A DNA stretch of 26,646 nucleotides from UBA6136 sp044237765 (GTDB lineage Bacteria; Pseudomonadota; Gammaproteobacteria; Methylococcales; Methylococcaceae), in NCBI GenBank assembly GCA_044237765.1, contig JBIIEQ010000048.1:1-26646 (forward strand), written 5' to 3'. Positions 18,108-24,769 of the stretch are shown here, one piece after another (within the stretch, counting starts at the first letter, position 1; each line of letters begins with the position of its first letter). Under the pieces are notes generated by a model. That model was given only the letters and a program-made list of their open reading frames with translations. It ran no database searches and was not told the origin of the DNA. The translations under genes were made by a program, and so were the position numbers.

Positions 18108-19475
18108 TTGTTACGCATATTCCTGCTGCTGACATCATTGTTGTTTCTGCCTGAGATAGCGTCCGCTGAGGAAGCGGCCAATCTCGGTCTGACCGGAACT
18201 CAACGTGGTTTGTACTGTGTCCTGATCTTCATCATCTCTTACGCTTTCGTAATGACGGAGGAATTTACCCACCTCCGCAAATCCAAACCGGTCATTCTGG
18301 CGGCCGGCATCATCTGGGCGCATGTTGCTTATATGGCTTCATCCAATGGTGTACCCGCGGAACAGGTGCACAAGGCGTTTGAACACAACCTCAAGGAATA
18401 CGCCGAACTGTTCCTGTTCCTGTTGGTGGCGATGACATACATCAATGCCATGGCCGAGCGCAACGTGTTCGAAGCCTTGCGATCCTGGCTGGTAAGCCGC
18501 AAGTTCGATTACCGCAAGCTGTTCTGGATTACCGGCATCATCACTTTCTTCCTGTCGTCCGTGGCAGACAACCTGACCTCGGCTTTGCTGGTCGGCGCGG
18601 TGGTCATGGCCGTCGGCGCCAACAGCCCTGCCTTCGTCGCATTGGGATTCGTCAATCTGGTCAGCGCGGCCAACGCCGGTGGCGCTTTCAGCCCATTCGG
18701 CGATATCACCACGCTGATGGTCTGGCAGGCCGGCAAGGCGGAATTCTTCGACTTCTTCGAACTCTTCGTTCCGTCCGTCGTGAACTTCGCCGTGCCCGCA
18801 GCCATGATGCATTTCGCCATTCCCAATGAGACGCCCTCATTCCCGGAAGAGGCTCAGGTGGAAATGAAGCCAGGTGCACTCGTCATCTGCGGTTTGTTTG
18901 TCCTCACCATTGCGACAGCCGTTAGCTTCAAGCAGTTTCTCCATCTGCCCCCCTTCATGGGCATGATGGTCGGTCTCTCCTTCCTCATGCTGTACGGTTA
19001 TCGTCTGCACCTGATTTATAGCAAGGATGAGGAGAAGGACGGAGATTTCGATGTCTTCTCCAGCGTTCGTGATTCCGAGTGGGATACCCTGCTGTTCTTC
19101 TTCGGTGTGGTTTTCGCGGTCGGCGGCCTGGGTTACATCGGTTACCTTGAATTGGCCTCGGTTGCCATGTACGACGGGCTGGGTGCTACCACGGCTAATA
19201 TCCTGGTGGGACTTCTTTCAGCCATTGTCGACAACATTCCGGTCATGTTCGCAGTGCTGAGCATGAATCCGGACATGGATTTGTATCAGTGGCTGTTGGT
19301 GACTCTGACCGCGGGTGTCGGCGGCACCTTGCTGTCAGTAGGTTCGGCGGCCGGTGTGGCCCTGATGGGAACCTCAAAAGGCATGTACACCTTCTTCAGT
19401 CATTTGAAGTGGACCCCGGCCATCGCCGTGGGATACGTGGCTTCCATCATCGTCCATTACTGGATCAATCACTGA
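18108..19475 (+). CDS. nhaD: Na+/H+ antiporter NhaD
   Basis: 455 residues. A cleavable-looking N-terminal signal (LRIFLLLTSLLFLPEIASA) is followed by about 11-12 hydrophobic segments. Blocks such as FFLSSVADNLTSALLVGAVV, NAGGAFSPFGDITTLMVWQAGK and GLLSAIVDNIPVMFAVLSM are typical of NhaD in the ion-transporter (IT) superfamily, which exports Na+ or Li+ in exchange for H+ at alkaline pH. The start is TTG with AAGAGGA 8 bases upstream. The gene is monocistronic and closed by a strong terminator. It suggests life with sodium or alkaline stress but does not prove a halophile. Confidence 0.95.
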   Translation: MLRIFLLLTSLLFLPEIASAEEAANLGLTGTQRGLYCVLIFIISYAFVMTEEFTHLRKSKPVILAAGIIWAHVAYMASSNGVPAEQVHKAFEHNLKEYAELFLFLLVAMTYINAMAERNVFEALRSWLVSRKFDYRKLFWITGIITFFLSSVADNLTSALLVGAVVMAVGANSPAFVALGFVNLVSAANAGGAFSPFGDITTLMVWQAGKAEFFDFFELFVPSVVNFAVPAAMMHFAIPNETPSFPEEAQVEMKPGALVICGLFVLTIATAVSFKQFLHLPPFMGMMVGLSFLMLYGYRLHLIYSKDEEKDGDFDVFSSVRDSEWDTLLFFFGVVFAVGGLGYIGYLELASVAMYDGLGATTANILVGLLSAIVDNIPVMFAVLSMNPDMDLYQWLLVTLTAGVGGTLLSVGSAAGVALMGTSKGMYTFFSHLKWTPAIAVGYVASIIVHYWINH

Positions 19476-19489
19476 ATAAATAATCGAAT

Positions 19490-19548
19490 TTCGGCGCACT
19501 CCGCCGAAGCCTGAAATCCCCGCAGGTTAAGGCCTAGCGGGGTTTTTT
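19490..19548 (+). terminator. nhaD terminator region (two hairpins, T6 tract)
   Basis: A first hairpin TTCGGCG/CGCCGAA (19490-19508) is followed by a second, CCCCGC (19518-19523) with GCGGGG (19537-19542), an inner AGG/CCT pairing, and TTTTTT at 19543-19548. The second is a canonical intrinsic terminator. The integrative element begins just beyond, so its attachment site may lie here. Confidence 0.9.
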
Positions 19549-19582
19549 ATGTCCGTCATTGTCCGGTTGTGTGCGTGGAAAG

Positions 19583-19747
19583 CCGGGTATAAACCGGGTA
19601 AAGTACCGGGTACGGTCATGAGATGGCCAATAAAAAAGCCGGGTATGGGGCTATAAATGGCCTAAATCCCGCTATAAAAAGCCCTTGGTCATTACCCTAT
19701 AAATTGACGGAAGCCATACATAGAAAGGCTTTCAGGAAAACCGGGTA
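19583..19747 (+). repeat. Iterated CCGGGTA and CTATAAA motifs before the integrase
   Basis: CCGGGTA occurs at 19583, 19594, 19606, 19639 and 19741, all in the same orientation, the first three spaced 11-12 bases, about one helical turn. CTATAAA occurs at 19651, 19672 and 19697. This iterated array in the non-coding stretch (19549-19772) before a tyrosine integrase resembles arm-type integrase or excisionase binding sites, or an integrase-promoter operator. The role is inferred. Confidence 0.6.
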
Positions 19748-19772
19748 TGACTGAAAAAACGAGAGACCCAAC

Positions 19773-21041
19773 ATGCTCACGGATACCGCGATACGGAACG
19801 CCAAGCCAGGACCAAAGCCGATCAAGCTGACCGACCACAAGGGCCTGTATATCGAGATCAAGCCAAATGGCACCAAGGCATGGCGCTATCGGTTTGAAAT
19901 GCGTGAAGGGGACAAGAAGAAGGAGGGTCTTTATGCCCTGGGCGACTACTGCATGCCCCCGGCCGGGGAAACCGACGAAGAGGCGAAGCTCAGGCGGGCA
20001 GGGGGGCTGTTCACCCTGGCAGAAGCCAGAGATGAACGGATCCGGCTACGGGCACTGGTGAAGGCGGGCATCAATCCGGTCCATCAGCGGAAGCTCGACA
20101 AGATCAAGGTTCAGTCATCCAACGCCGAAACCCTGGAAAGTCTCGCCAAGGAATGGCTGGGGAACAAGGATTGGGCAGGAAACACCAAGCTCAGACGCTT
20201 GCAGATGATGCAGCGGTCCATCTTCCCCAAGATCGGCATGCTGCCGGTTCGCCAGATCACCCCTCAGCATGTTCTCGATGTGCTCAAAACTGCCGAAAAG
20301 ATCAATGGACCTTCGGTAGCAGCCGAGGCAAAGCGCACCCTGGCGGGGATATTCGCCCTAGCGGTATCGACGCTGCGCTGTGAGACGGATCCGGTTTACC
20401 CGGTCAAGGATGCTCTGAAGCCGGTCAAGACCCAGCATAAGCGGGCTTTGGAACCCGAGGAGATCGGTCAGTTACTTCGCGATATCGAAAGTCACCCAGG
20501 CCGATATGAGACAACCGCCTGCTTCCAGCTGATGTGGTGGACCCTGTGTAGACCTGGTGAGGCGGTGGGCGCTCGATGGGCGGAGTTTGATCTTGATGAG
20601 GGGCTATGGGTGATTCCACCCTGGCGCATGAAGAAGCGGAAGGTCCATACCGTACCGTTACCACCCCAGGCAGTTGAAATGCTCAGGGGGCTGAAGGGTG
20701 TCACCGGGAAATATGAGCATGTGTTTGTGGGGCGCGATGACAAAACCCAACCCATCAGCCTCGCTACCTTCCGCGCTGCGCTGCATATCATGGGCTGGTC
20801 TGGGCGGTATTCCCCCCACGCCACCCGCACCACCGGCAGTACCCGGCTGAACGAGATGCGCTATCACTCCGATGTGATCGAGGCGCAGCTGGCCCATGAG
20901 GAAACCAACAAGGTGCGAGGCACCTACAACCATGCCACCTATCTGGATGAACGGCGCGACATGATGAACCGCTGGGCCGATTACCTGGACGCGCTTAAGG
21001 AAGGCAATACCAACGTGGTGACGCTGAGGAAGGCGGGGTAG
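19773..21041 (+). CDS. Tyrosine recombinase/integrase, P4 type (DUF4102 N-terminus)
   Basis: 422 residues. The N-terminal arm-binding domain (LTDTAIRNAKPGPKPIKLTD, GLYIEIKPNGTKAWRYRF) is the DUF4102 type of P4-family integrases. A SAM-like core-binding domain lies at about 115-200 and the catalytic domain at about 225-400. Catalytic residues seen are Arg260 (LCRPGEA), a Lys in KKRKVH, His349 and Arg352 (HATR), His375 (LAHEE) and Tyr385 (GTYNHATY). Such enzymes insert satellites and genomic islands, often at tRNA genes; none is visible here, and the gene instead follows the nhaD terminator. It is followed by its own terminator. Confidence 0.95.
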   Translation: MLTDTAIRNAKPGPKPIKLTDHKGLYIEIKPNGTKAWRYRFEMREGDKKKEGLYALGDYCMPPAGETDEEAKLRRAGGLFTLAEARDERIRLRALVKAGINPVHQRKLDKIKVQSSNAETLESLAKEWLGNKDWAGNTKLRRLQMMQRSIFPKIGMLPVRQITPQHVLDVLKTAEKINGPSVAAEAKRTLAGIFALAVSTLRCETDPVYPVKDALKPVKTQHKRALEPEEIGQLLRDIESHPGRYETTACFQLMWWTLCRPGEAVGARWAEFDLDEGLWVIPPWRMKKRKVHTVPLPPQAVEMLRGLKGVTGKYEHVFVGRDDKTQPISLATFRAALHIMGWSGRYSPHATRTTGSTRLNEMRYHSDVIEAQLAHEETNKVRGTYNHATYLDERRDMMNRWADYLDALKEGNTNVVTLRKAG

Positions 21042-21063
21042 TGCCCATAGGACGTTCTGAAAC

Positions 21064-21089
21064 AACCCGGCCACCGTGCCGGGTTTTTT
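21064..21089 (+). terminator. Terminator downstream of the integrase
   Basis: AACCCGGC, loop CACCGT, GCCGGGTT, then a T6 tract. The stem is perfect (8 bp). On the opposite strand it is followed by TTGTTT, so it may also slow transcripts from the PIN-like gene that ends at 21137. Confidence 0.92.
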
Positions 21090-21136
21090 GTGTCTGCCAG
21101 GGTGCCCAAAAGCTCGTTGATGCTGGCCTTGATCTA

Positions 21137-21706
21137 TCAGGAAGAGAGCAGCGGCGGCCTAGATTTGGTCGAACAGAATCCGCTTTTGTCACAGCGATCG
21201 CATTGATGATTGCTTGTATAGTGAAAGAACGGATGTCCTCCATCCTGCTCGAACATGTCGCTTGTGCTGTATGCGTCATCGTTGAATATGCCACCAATGC
21301 AATCATCCAAGCGGTGCAAGGCGGCCTTAAAGCAGGCGTGACGGATGCTTTGTTCTTCGCACAATTCCAAAAGCTTTGTCTCACAGGTGAGGAAGCTCGC
21401 GCTATTGTGGTTTTTGGTGAATAAGATGAGCTTCAAATCTACCGGATCTTTATTTATGCAGGCCAGATTCATCTTCCCGCTGTAGGTAAAAATGAATTCG
21501 GAAACTTGCTCATCGGTAATTCCGTGGTGGGCGAGCTTCGACCTCAGGTCCTGGCAATAGTCCATCTCTTTAAGCTGATCATGGTCAGCAAAGCCTTTGC
21601 CGGAATAGGCATCGCAAATCAGCTCGATCAATTCGCAGTCGCTGTTTATGCGATTAAGCAATGAGAAAAAGTTCGTATCAATCACCACAGCCTGATCAAC
21701 AGGCAT
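21137..21706 (-). CDS. PIN-like domain protein, putative toxin or nuclease partner of the ImmA/IrrE gene
   Basis: 189 residues. VVIDTNFFSLL near the N-terminus carries the first acidic residue expected of PIN-fold ribonucleases. SFLTCETKLLELCEE resembles the later T-x-D/E-x-x-L block, with Glu replacing Asp. A Cys-rich tail, HQCDRCDKSGFC, could bind zinc. Its ATG overlaps the end of the ImmA/IrrE gene by 11 bases, so the two are translationally coupled. ImmA/IrrE-type genes are often paired with PIN-like (DUF4411 and related) genes in toxin-antitoxin-like modules, so a conditionally active RNase is a reasonable inference. The exact subfamily is not recognised, and the tail may be a separate short domain. 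Confidence 0.7.
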   Translation of the reverse strand: MPVDQAVVIDTNFFSLLNRINSDCELIELICDAYSGKGFADHDQLKEMDYCQDLRSKLAHHGITDEQVSEFIFTYSGKMNLACINKDPVDLKLILFTKNHNSASFLTCETKLLELCEEQSIRHACFKAALHRLDDCIGGIFNDDAYSTSDMFEQDGGHPFFHYTSNHQCDRCDKSGFCSTKSRPPLLSS

Positions 21707-22802
21707 CGTTGATCTCCCATCCGCTGGCTACCGTCTCCCAGACAGCATCGGAAAATTCGTCCCGATTGTCGGCAACAAGTTTTCGCAGCGCCGCGCCTTG
21801 CTCAGCCAGGAATTGACGCAGGGACTGATCGCCGCCCCATTCGCTCCCGGCCGCAGTGGAAACCGCGTCTTTCAGGTCTTGGTATCGAGGTTTTTTTCCT
21901 GGTCTAATTCGACAAATATCGTAGATAGCATTAACAAGGACATCGTCGCTTGCGCGATGAGAATTCAGATATTCAGCGACATCACCCTGCTGATCCCGAC
22001 CATTGGCCATTCGTTCGGCGTCAGCAAAGGGAACCAAATAGAACTGGGCGAATTTGTTGGCAACAAACTCAGGAACGACCTCAGGACTGATGGTGTCGTC
22101 GTATAGTCCTGTCGGAAGGAAATCAATCGGCACCTCCTGCTTCTGATGAAAGAGGTAATGAGCAATTTCGTGCAACAGGGAAAAATGAATGCGAGTTGTG
22201 GGCTTGCTCAGGTTGACGCAGACAACCGCACGATCTTTAACGCGCATAAGGAAGGCATCAAAGCTTTGATCACCAGCGGAAATCGGCAGGACGTGCAACC
22301 CAGCCGCCTGGTATAGAGCTTCGACCGCGGGGTATTTAGGCCGAAGTTCCTCAACGGCACGATTTACCATGGTGAGCAGCCAGCTGAAATCGCGCTGACT
22401 GTCATCAATAGGTGGAGAGGGTATTAGTTTCGACCTGGGCAGTAGGTGCGCTACGGTCAGGAAGACGTTTTCAAGCTTTGCTACGCGGCTTCGATCGCGG
22501 CTTCCGGTGGAGCGGTATTGCAGAAGAGGGCGTTCGTATTGAGGTTCAAGTAGCCGCATCAACCGAATTGAAAGAGCGTCGCAAATAGGACGCAGCTCAC
22601 TGAAGTTGATCTCTCGCTGGCCGGCCAGATAATCACTGAGAATCTGTTGGGGAATAGCGGCATCATGCGCAATGGTGGCCGAATTCAGGCCTTTGCGCTG
22701 CATCTCAGTCCCTAGTCTTTCGGCCACTACGCGGCGTATGTTCGCCACATCTCCACCCCTTTTTTGTTTTTGTAGGTCTATAGGGGCCATTCTATCCCGC
22801 AA
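21696..22802 (-). CDS. XRE-family HTH plus ImmA/IrrE (M78) metallopeptidase
   Basis: 368 residues from ATG 22802. GTG at 22748, preceded by AAGGGG at good spacing, would give 350 and start VANIRRVVAERLG. An HTH of XRE type (about 25-80: AAIPQQILSDYLAGQREINFSEL) is followed by an M78 domain whose zinc motif is HEIAHYLFH (His211 and His215). A further C-terminal region (about 290-368) has no recognised domain. ImmA/IrrE peptidases cleave repressors in response to DNA damage or other signals (ICEBs1 ImmA, Deinococcus IrrE). Lying in reverse between the integrase and the lysogeny-like control region, with a PIN-like gene downstream, it may govern that gene or the element itself. Confidence 0.88.
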   Translation of the reverse strand: MRDRMAPIDLQKQKRGGDVANIRRVVAERLGTEMQRKGLNSATIAHDAAIPQQILSDYLAGQREINFSELRPICDALSIRLMRLLEPQYERPLLQYRSTGSRDRSRVAKLENVFLTVAHLLPRSKLIPSPPIDDSQRDFSWLLTMVNRAVEELRPKYPAVEALYQAAGLHVLPISAGDQSFDAFLMRVKDRAVVCVNLSKPTTRIHFSLLHEIAHYLFHQKQEVPIDFLPTGLYDDTISPEVVPEFVANKFAQFYLVPFADAERMANGRDQQGDVAEYLNSHRASDDVLVNAIYDICRIRPGKKPRYQDLKDAVSTAAGSEWGGDQSLRQFLAEQGAALRKLVADNRDEFSDAVWETVASGWEINDAC

Positions 22803-22915
22803 TCAATTCGTAAGCTGAGCCTTGAGGCTCACATCAAGGAAGCTCTGTATTTCAGGCCTGAACCATCAGAAACCCTTATCATCTCGCCAGACAAAAGCGT
22901 GTACTCTTTTTTTGT

Positions 22916-22991
22916 CCCGTGACGTATCACGGGCAGGGTGTGGAAGCCCTGACAGCAAAGGCGCATCAAGCGCCAACCCGAGGCGCTTTTT
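22916..22991 (+). promoter_or_regulatory. Leader with competing hairpins and an attenuator-type terminator
   Basis: Three elements lie in series: a perfect hairpin CCCGTGA-CGTA-TCACGGG (22916-22933); GGCGC at 22960-22964, able to pair with GCGCC at 22970-22974; and an intrinsic terminator AAGCGCC (22968-22974) with GGCGCTT (22982-22988) followed by T5. The shared GCGCC means the second and third pairings exclude each other, as in transcription attenuators. Confidence 0.75.
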
Positions 22992-23209
22992 CATGCCTGT
23001 CGCTTTCTATGGCGGCTGGCGTGGGCAGCCTTCGGGCTGGCCGGTCCTTTGCCCGGTCTTCCACCCCGCGTCAGTCCGCCACCCAATCACTGTGGAAGGT
23101 GATCGTGGCGGTTACTCATCCAGCAAAGGAGTACCGCAATGGCTATTGCCAATCCCACGGGCGAAATCCGCCCAGACTGCAACCCGTTCGATCTTTACAC
23201 CCTGAATAA
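22919..23209 (+). CDS. Possible Ash/Icd-like reading frame across the C4-like leader
   Basis: An open frame of 96 codons runs through the structured leader (GVEALTAKAHQAPTRGAF, then SLSMAAGVGSLRAGRSF). Similar translated sequences are annotated as Ash or Icd-like proteins in P4-type elements. The same DNA is strongly constrained as RNA and no good ribosome-binding site precedes the ATG, so the frame may be incidental. Two frames over this region are open, which weakens either claim. Confidence 0.3.
   Translation: MTYHGQGVEALTAKAHQAPTRGAFSCLSLSMAAGVGSLRAGRSFARSSTPRQSATQSLWKVIVAVTHPAKEYRNGYCQSHGRNPPRLQPVRSLHPE
23010..23081 (+). ncRNA. Structured RNA resembling phage C4 antisense RNA / ash-icd leader
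   Basis: Nested complementary blocks are visible: outer TGGCGG (23010-23015) with CCGCCA (23076-23081), middle GTGG (23021-23024) with CCAC (23061-23064), inner CAGCC-TTCG-GGCTG (23026-23039), and CCGG (23041-23044) with CCGG (23053-23056). From memory, this layout and the phrases GGGCAGCCTTCGGGCTGGCC and GGTCTTCCACCCCGCG recur upstream of ash/icd-like genes in P4- and P1-like elements, where C4 RNA controls an immunity or antirepressor operon. A covariance-model search was not possible, so the family name is provisional. Confidence 0.6.
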
Positions 23210-23378
23210 AGCCTTGGTCAGCTGCGATGCAATCGCCGCGCTGATCGAGGGCGCTGTTCGATACCCCCCCTCTGTAACCCCTGAACGCTTGACGATCCTG
23301 GCCGACAATCTGCGCCAAGCCGCCGATACCCTCGATCCACGTGTAGTTCGCCAGATGGGGGGCTGCAATCATGAGTAA
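23139..23378 (+). CDS. Small element-encoded protein of unknown function (79 aa)
   Basis: AAGGAG lies 8 bases before the ATG, the best ribosome-binding site in this part of the window. The protein is acidic and probably helical (VSCDAIAALIEGA, LTILADNLRQAADTLD). No known function is recognised. It is the first of three overlapping small genes after the C4-like leader: its end overlaps the next ATG by 8 bases (ATGAGTAA). Such short helical proteins are common at this position in satellite-like islands. Confidence 0.8.
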   Translation: MAIANPTGEIRPDCNPFDLYTLNKALVSCDAIAALIEGAVRYPPSVTPERLTILADNLRQAADTLDPRVVRQMGGCNHE

Positions 23379-23727
23379 GTACACCCAAGCCGCCACGATC
23401 CTTGAGGAAGCCCTGGCGGGTAAGTCTGAGCATGAGCGTGTCGAGTTGTCGGTCGGCAGTTTGCGCGAGCTGTTGGAGGCGGCGGCGGTCAAGGCCGGAG
23501 AGCACCACCAGGCAGAAGCGCAGCGGACCATCAGTGGCTTCATGGGGCCGCTCATGGGGTGCGCCATGGCCCTGGAGGGCATTGCCGATGCGGCCGATAC
23601 CCTGCCCCAGCAGGACGCCGAGCAAGGGGCCTACATGCTGGCCGAGATCGTCCGGTCGGTTCAGTCTCGGCTTGAATCTGTTACCGATGAAATGGAATCC
23701 GCCAGCAAGGGCAGGGGGCAGATGTGA
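23371..23727 (+). CDS. Small helical element protein (118 aa), unknown function
   Basis: Starts within the end of the preceding gene and overlaps the following GTG start by four bases, so the trio is translationally coupled. It is predicted mostly helical, with Ala/Glu-rich segments (LEEALAGKSEHERVELSVGS, LRELLEAAAVKAGE) and a central Gly/Met-rich stretch (GFMGPLMGCAMALEGIADAA). I do not recognise the family. It may contribute to control or replication of the island, by position only. Confidence 0.78.
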   Translation: MSKYTQAATILEEALAGKSEHERVELSVGSLRELLEAAAVKAGEHHQAEAQRTISGFMGPLMGCAMALEGIADAADTLPQQDAEQGAYMLAEIVRSVQSRLESVTDEMESASKGRGQM

Positions 23728-23942
23728 ACGCTTCACCCAAACGCGAATTACAGGCCGTCTGGAAAGAGATTGTGGATGCAGCCTCGCTGCTGATCGTCCT
23801 CGATGCAGCGGTCATGACCATCAATGACGTGCCCGAGCCCAAACACATATCAGTGCTGCTGAACCAACTCCAGCGGCAGCTACTTGACGCCGCCAACCGG
23901 TTGGATATTGCAATGCAATGTATGCGGGATGGTGCATCATGA
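23724..23942 (+). CDS. Small helical element protein (72 aa), GTG start
   Basis: The GTG start overlaps the previous stop (ATGTGA). It encodes a helical protein (ELQAVWKEIVDAASLLIVLD, LLNQLQRQLLDAANRLDIAM). No recognised family. Its stop, TGA, overlaps an ATG at 23939 (ATGA), which opens a frame continuous with the downstream primase frame, but no primase-like sequence appears until about 24770. Confidence 0.72.
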   Translation: MNASPKRELQAVWKEIVDAASLLIVLDAAVMTINDVPEPKHISVLLNQLQRQLLDAANRLDIAMQCMRDGAS

Positions 23943-24365
23943 TTGCGGTAGGTAGGGAAATTCCCGCCGATCAATCCTCCCTCGTTTGGGGCGAAAAGCT
24001 AGGCGGGGCAAGGGTTTGGCGGTCGCTTGCGTTCGCTGGAATTTGTTTGCATCATATTGGCAGATTCGTACGGCGAACTCCTTGCTACGGCGCCGGAACT
24101 TGTTTCCAGTCCTTAGTTAGTCCACCAGGCCTTCGGCAAACTCATTTGAGTGGGCCGATCCCCAATGACCACTGTGGTCAGGCTTGCTCATCGCCGGCTT
24201 CCCTCCACCAGGGGGATCATCGTGGACGGTATTCCGAATTTCGGCATCACCGAAATTGCGTCGCAAGGAGATGGGGCATTAACCGCGCAAGTGCGCGGTG
24301 GGTGCCCACGTCGAATCTGACCCGCCCCCGCCGCGTACTGCTCAAAGCTCAAGGAGCAGTACCCC
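23943..24365. other. Probable control region between the small-gene trio and alpA
   Basis: About 420 bases without a recognisable protein. Visible structures are a perfect dyad TGACCAC-T-GTGGTCA (24166-24180), a CCGAATTTCGG palindrome near 24225-24240, and a 7-bp hairpin ACCGCGC-AAGT-GCGCGGT (24282-24299), all shortly before alpA. These look like operator and leader elements, not coding sequence. Confidence 0.5.
24166..24180. promoter_or_regulatory. 15-bp perfect dyad, candidate operator
   Basis: TGACCAC and GTGGTCA flank a single central T. It lies 185 bases upstream of alpA in non-coding DNA. The symmetry suits a dimeric repressor; the binding protein (AlpA or the XRE-ImmA protein) is unknown. 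Confidence 0.45.
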
Positions 24366-24695
24366 ATGAAAAAACTACAACCCCGCCCCGGTCGTCCGCG
24401 CAAAATTGCGCCGATCACCCAGACGGTCGCTACCCAACTTCCTCAGTCCGAAAATCAAAGCTCAGTCCTGGCGCAGTCCCGAGAGGGGCTTTTGCGTCTG
24501 GAGCGAATTATCACCGGCGATCCCGCAAACGGCGTCGAGCCGATCATCCCTGTCAGCAGAACTACCTGGTATCAAGGCATCAGGGACGGCTTGTTTCCCG
24601 CACCTGTCCGACTGCCCGGTATCCGGGGGAGTTTCTGGCGCGCGGCCGAAGTTTACAACGTTCTAGCGGCTACAACGGCCAGTGGTCTCGCTTGA
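24366..24695 (+). CDS. AlpA-type regulator/excisionase (MerR-like HTH)
   Basis: 109 residues. After a basic, low-complexity N-terminus, the C-terminal domain reads LLRLERIITGDPANGVEPII then PVSRTTWYQGIRDGLFPAPV and GSFWRAAEVYNVLA, the usual AlpA/phage excisionase pattern (prophage CP4-57 type). AlpA activates integrase expression or aids excision. AAGGAG stands 9 bases upstream of the ATG. It precedes the primase gene by 74 bases, typical of P4-like islands. Confidence 0.9.
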   Translation: MKKLQPRPGRPRKIAPITQTVATQLPQSENQSSVLAQSREGLLRLERIITGDPANGVEPIIPVSRTTWYQGIRDGLFPAPVRLPGIRGSFWRAAEVYNVLAATTASGLA

Positions 24696-24769
24696 AGCGC
24701 GGAAAGCCCGCGCCAGGGCAGAAGGCGAGCCGTTCACTGCGTCGTATGAAAAAAAGTGGAGCCGAAAAA

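Noticed and set aside
21041..21424. 127-codon plus-strand frame after the integrase.
   Set aside because: It runs through the integrase terminator and lies antisense to the PIN-like gene, which has motif and coupling support.
23918..24769. The primase frame is open for about 280 codons upstream of the chosen start, allowing an 878-residue protein.
   Set aside because: The upstream residues show no primase-like or other domain, part of the stretch overlaps the well-supported alpA gene in another frame, and good ribosome-binding spacing is found at 24770. The openness is most simply composition.
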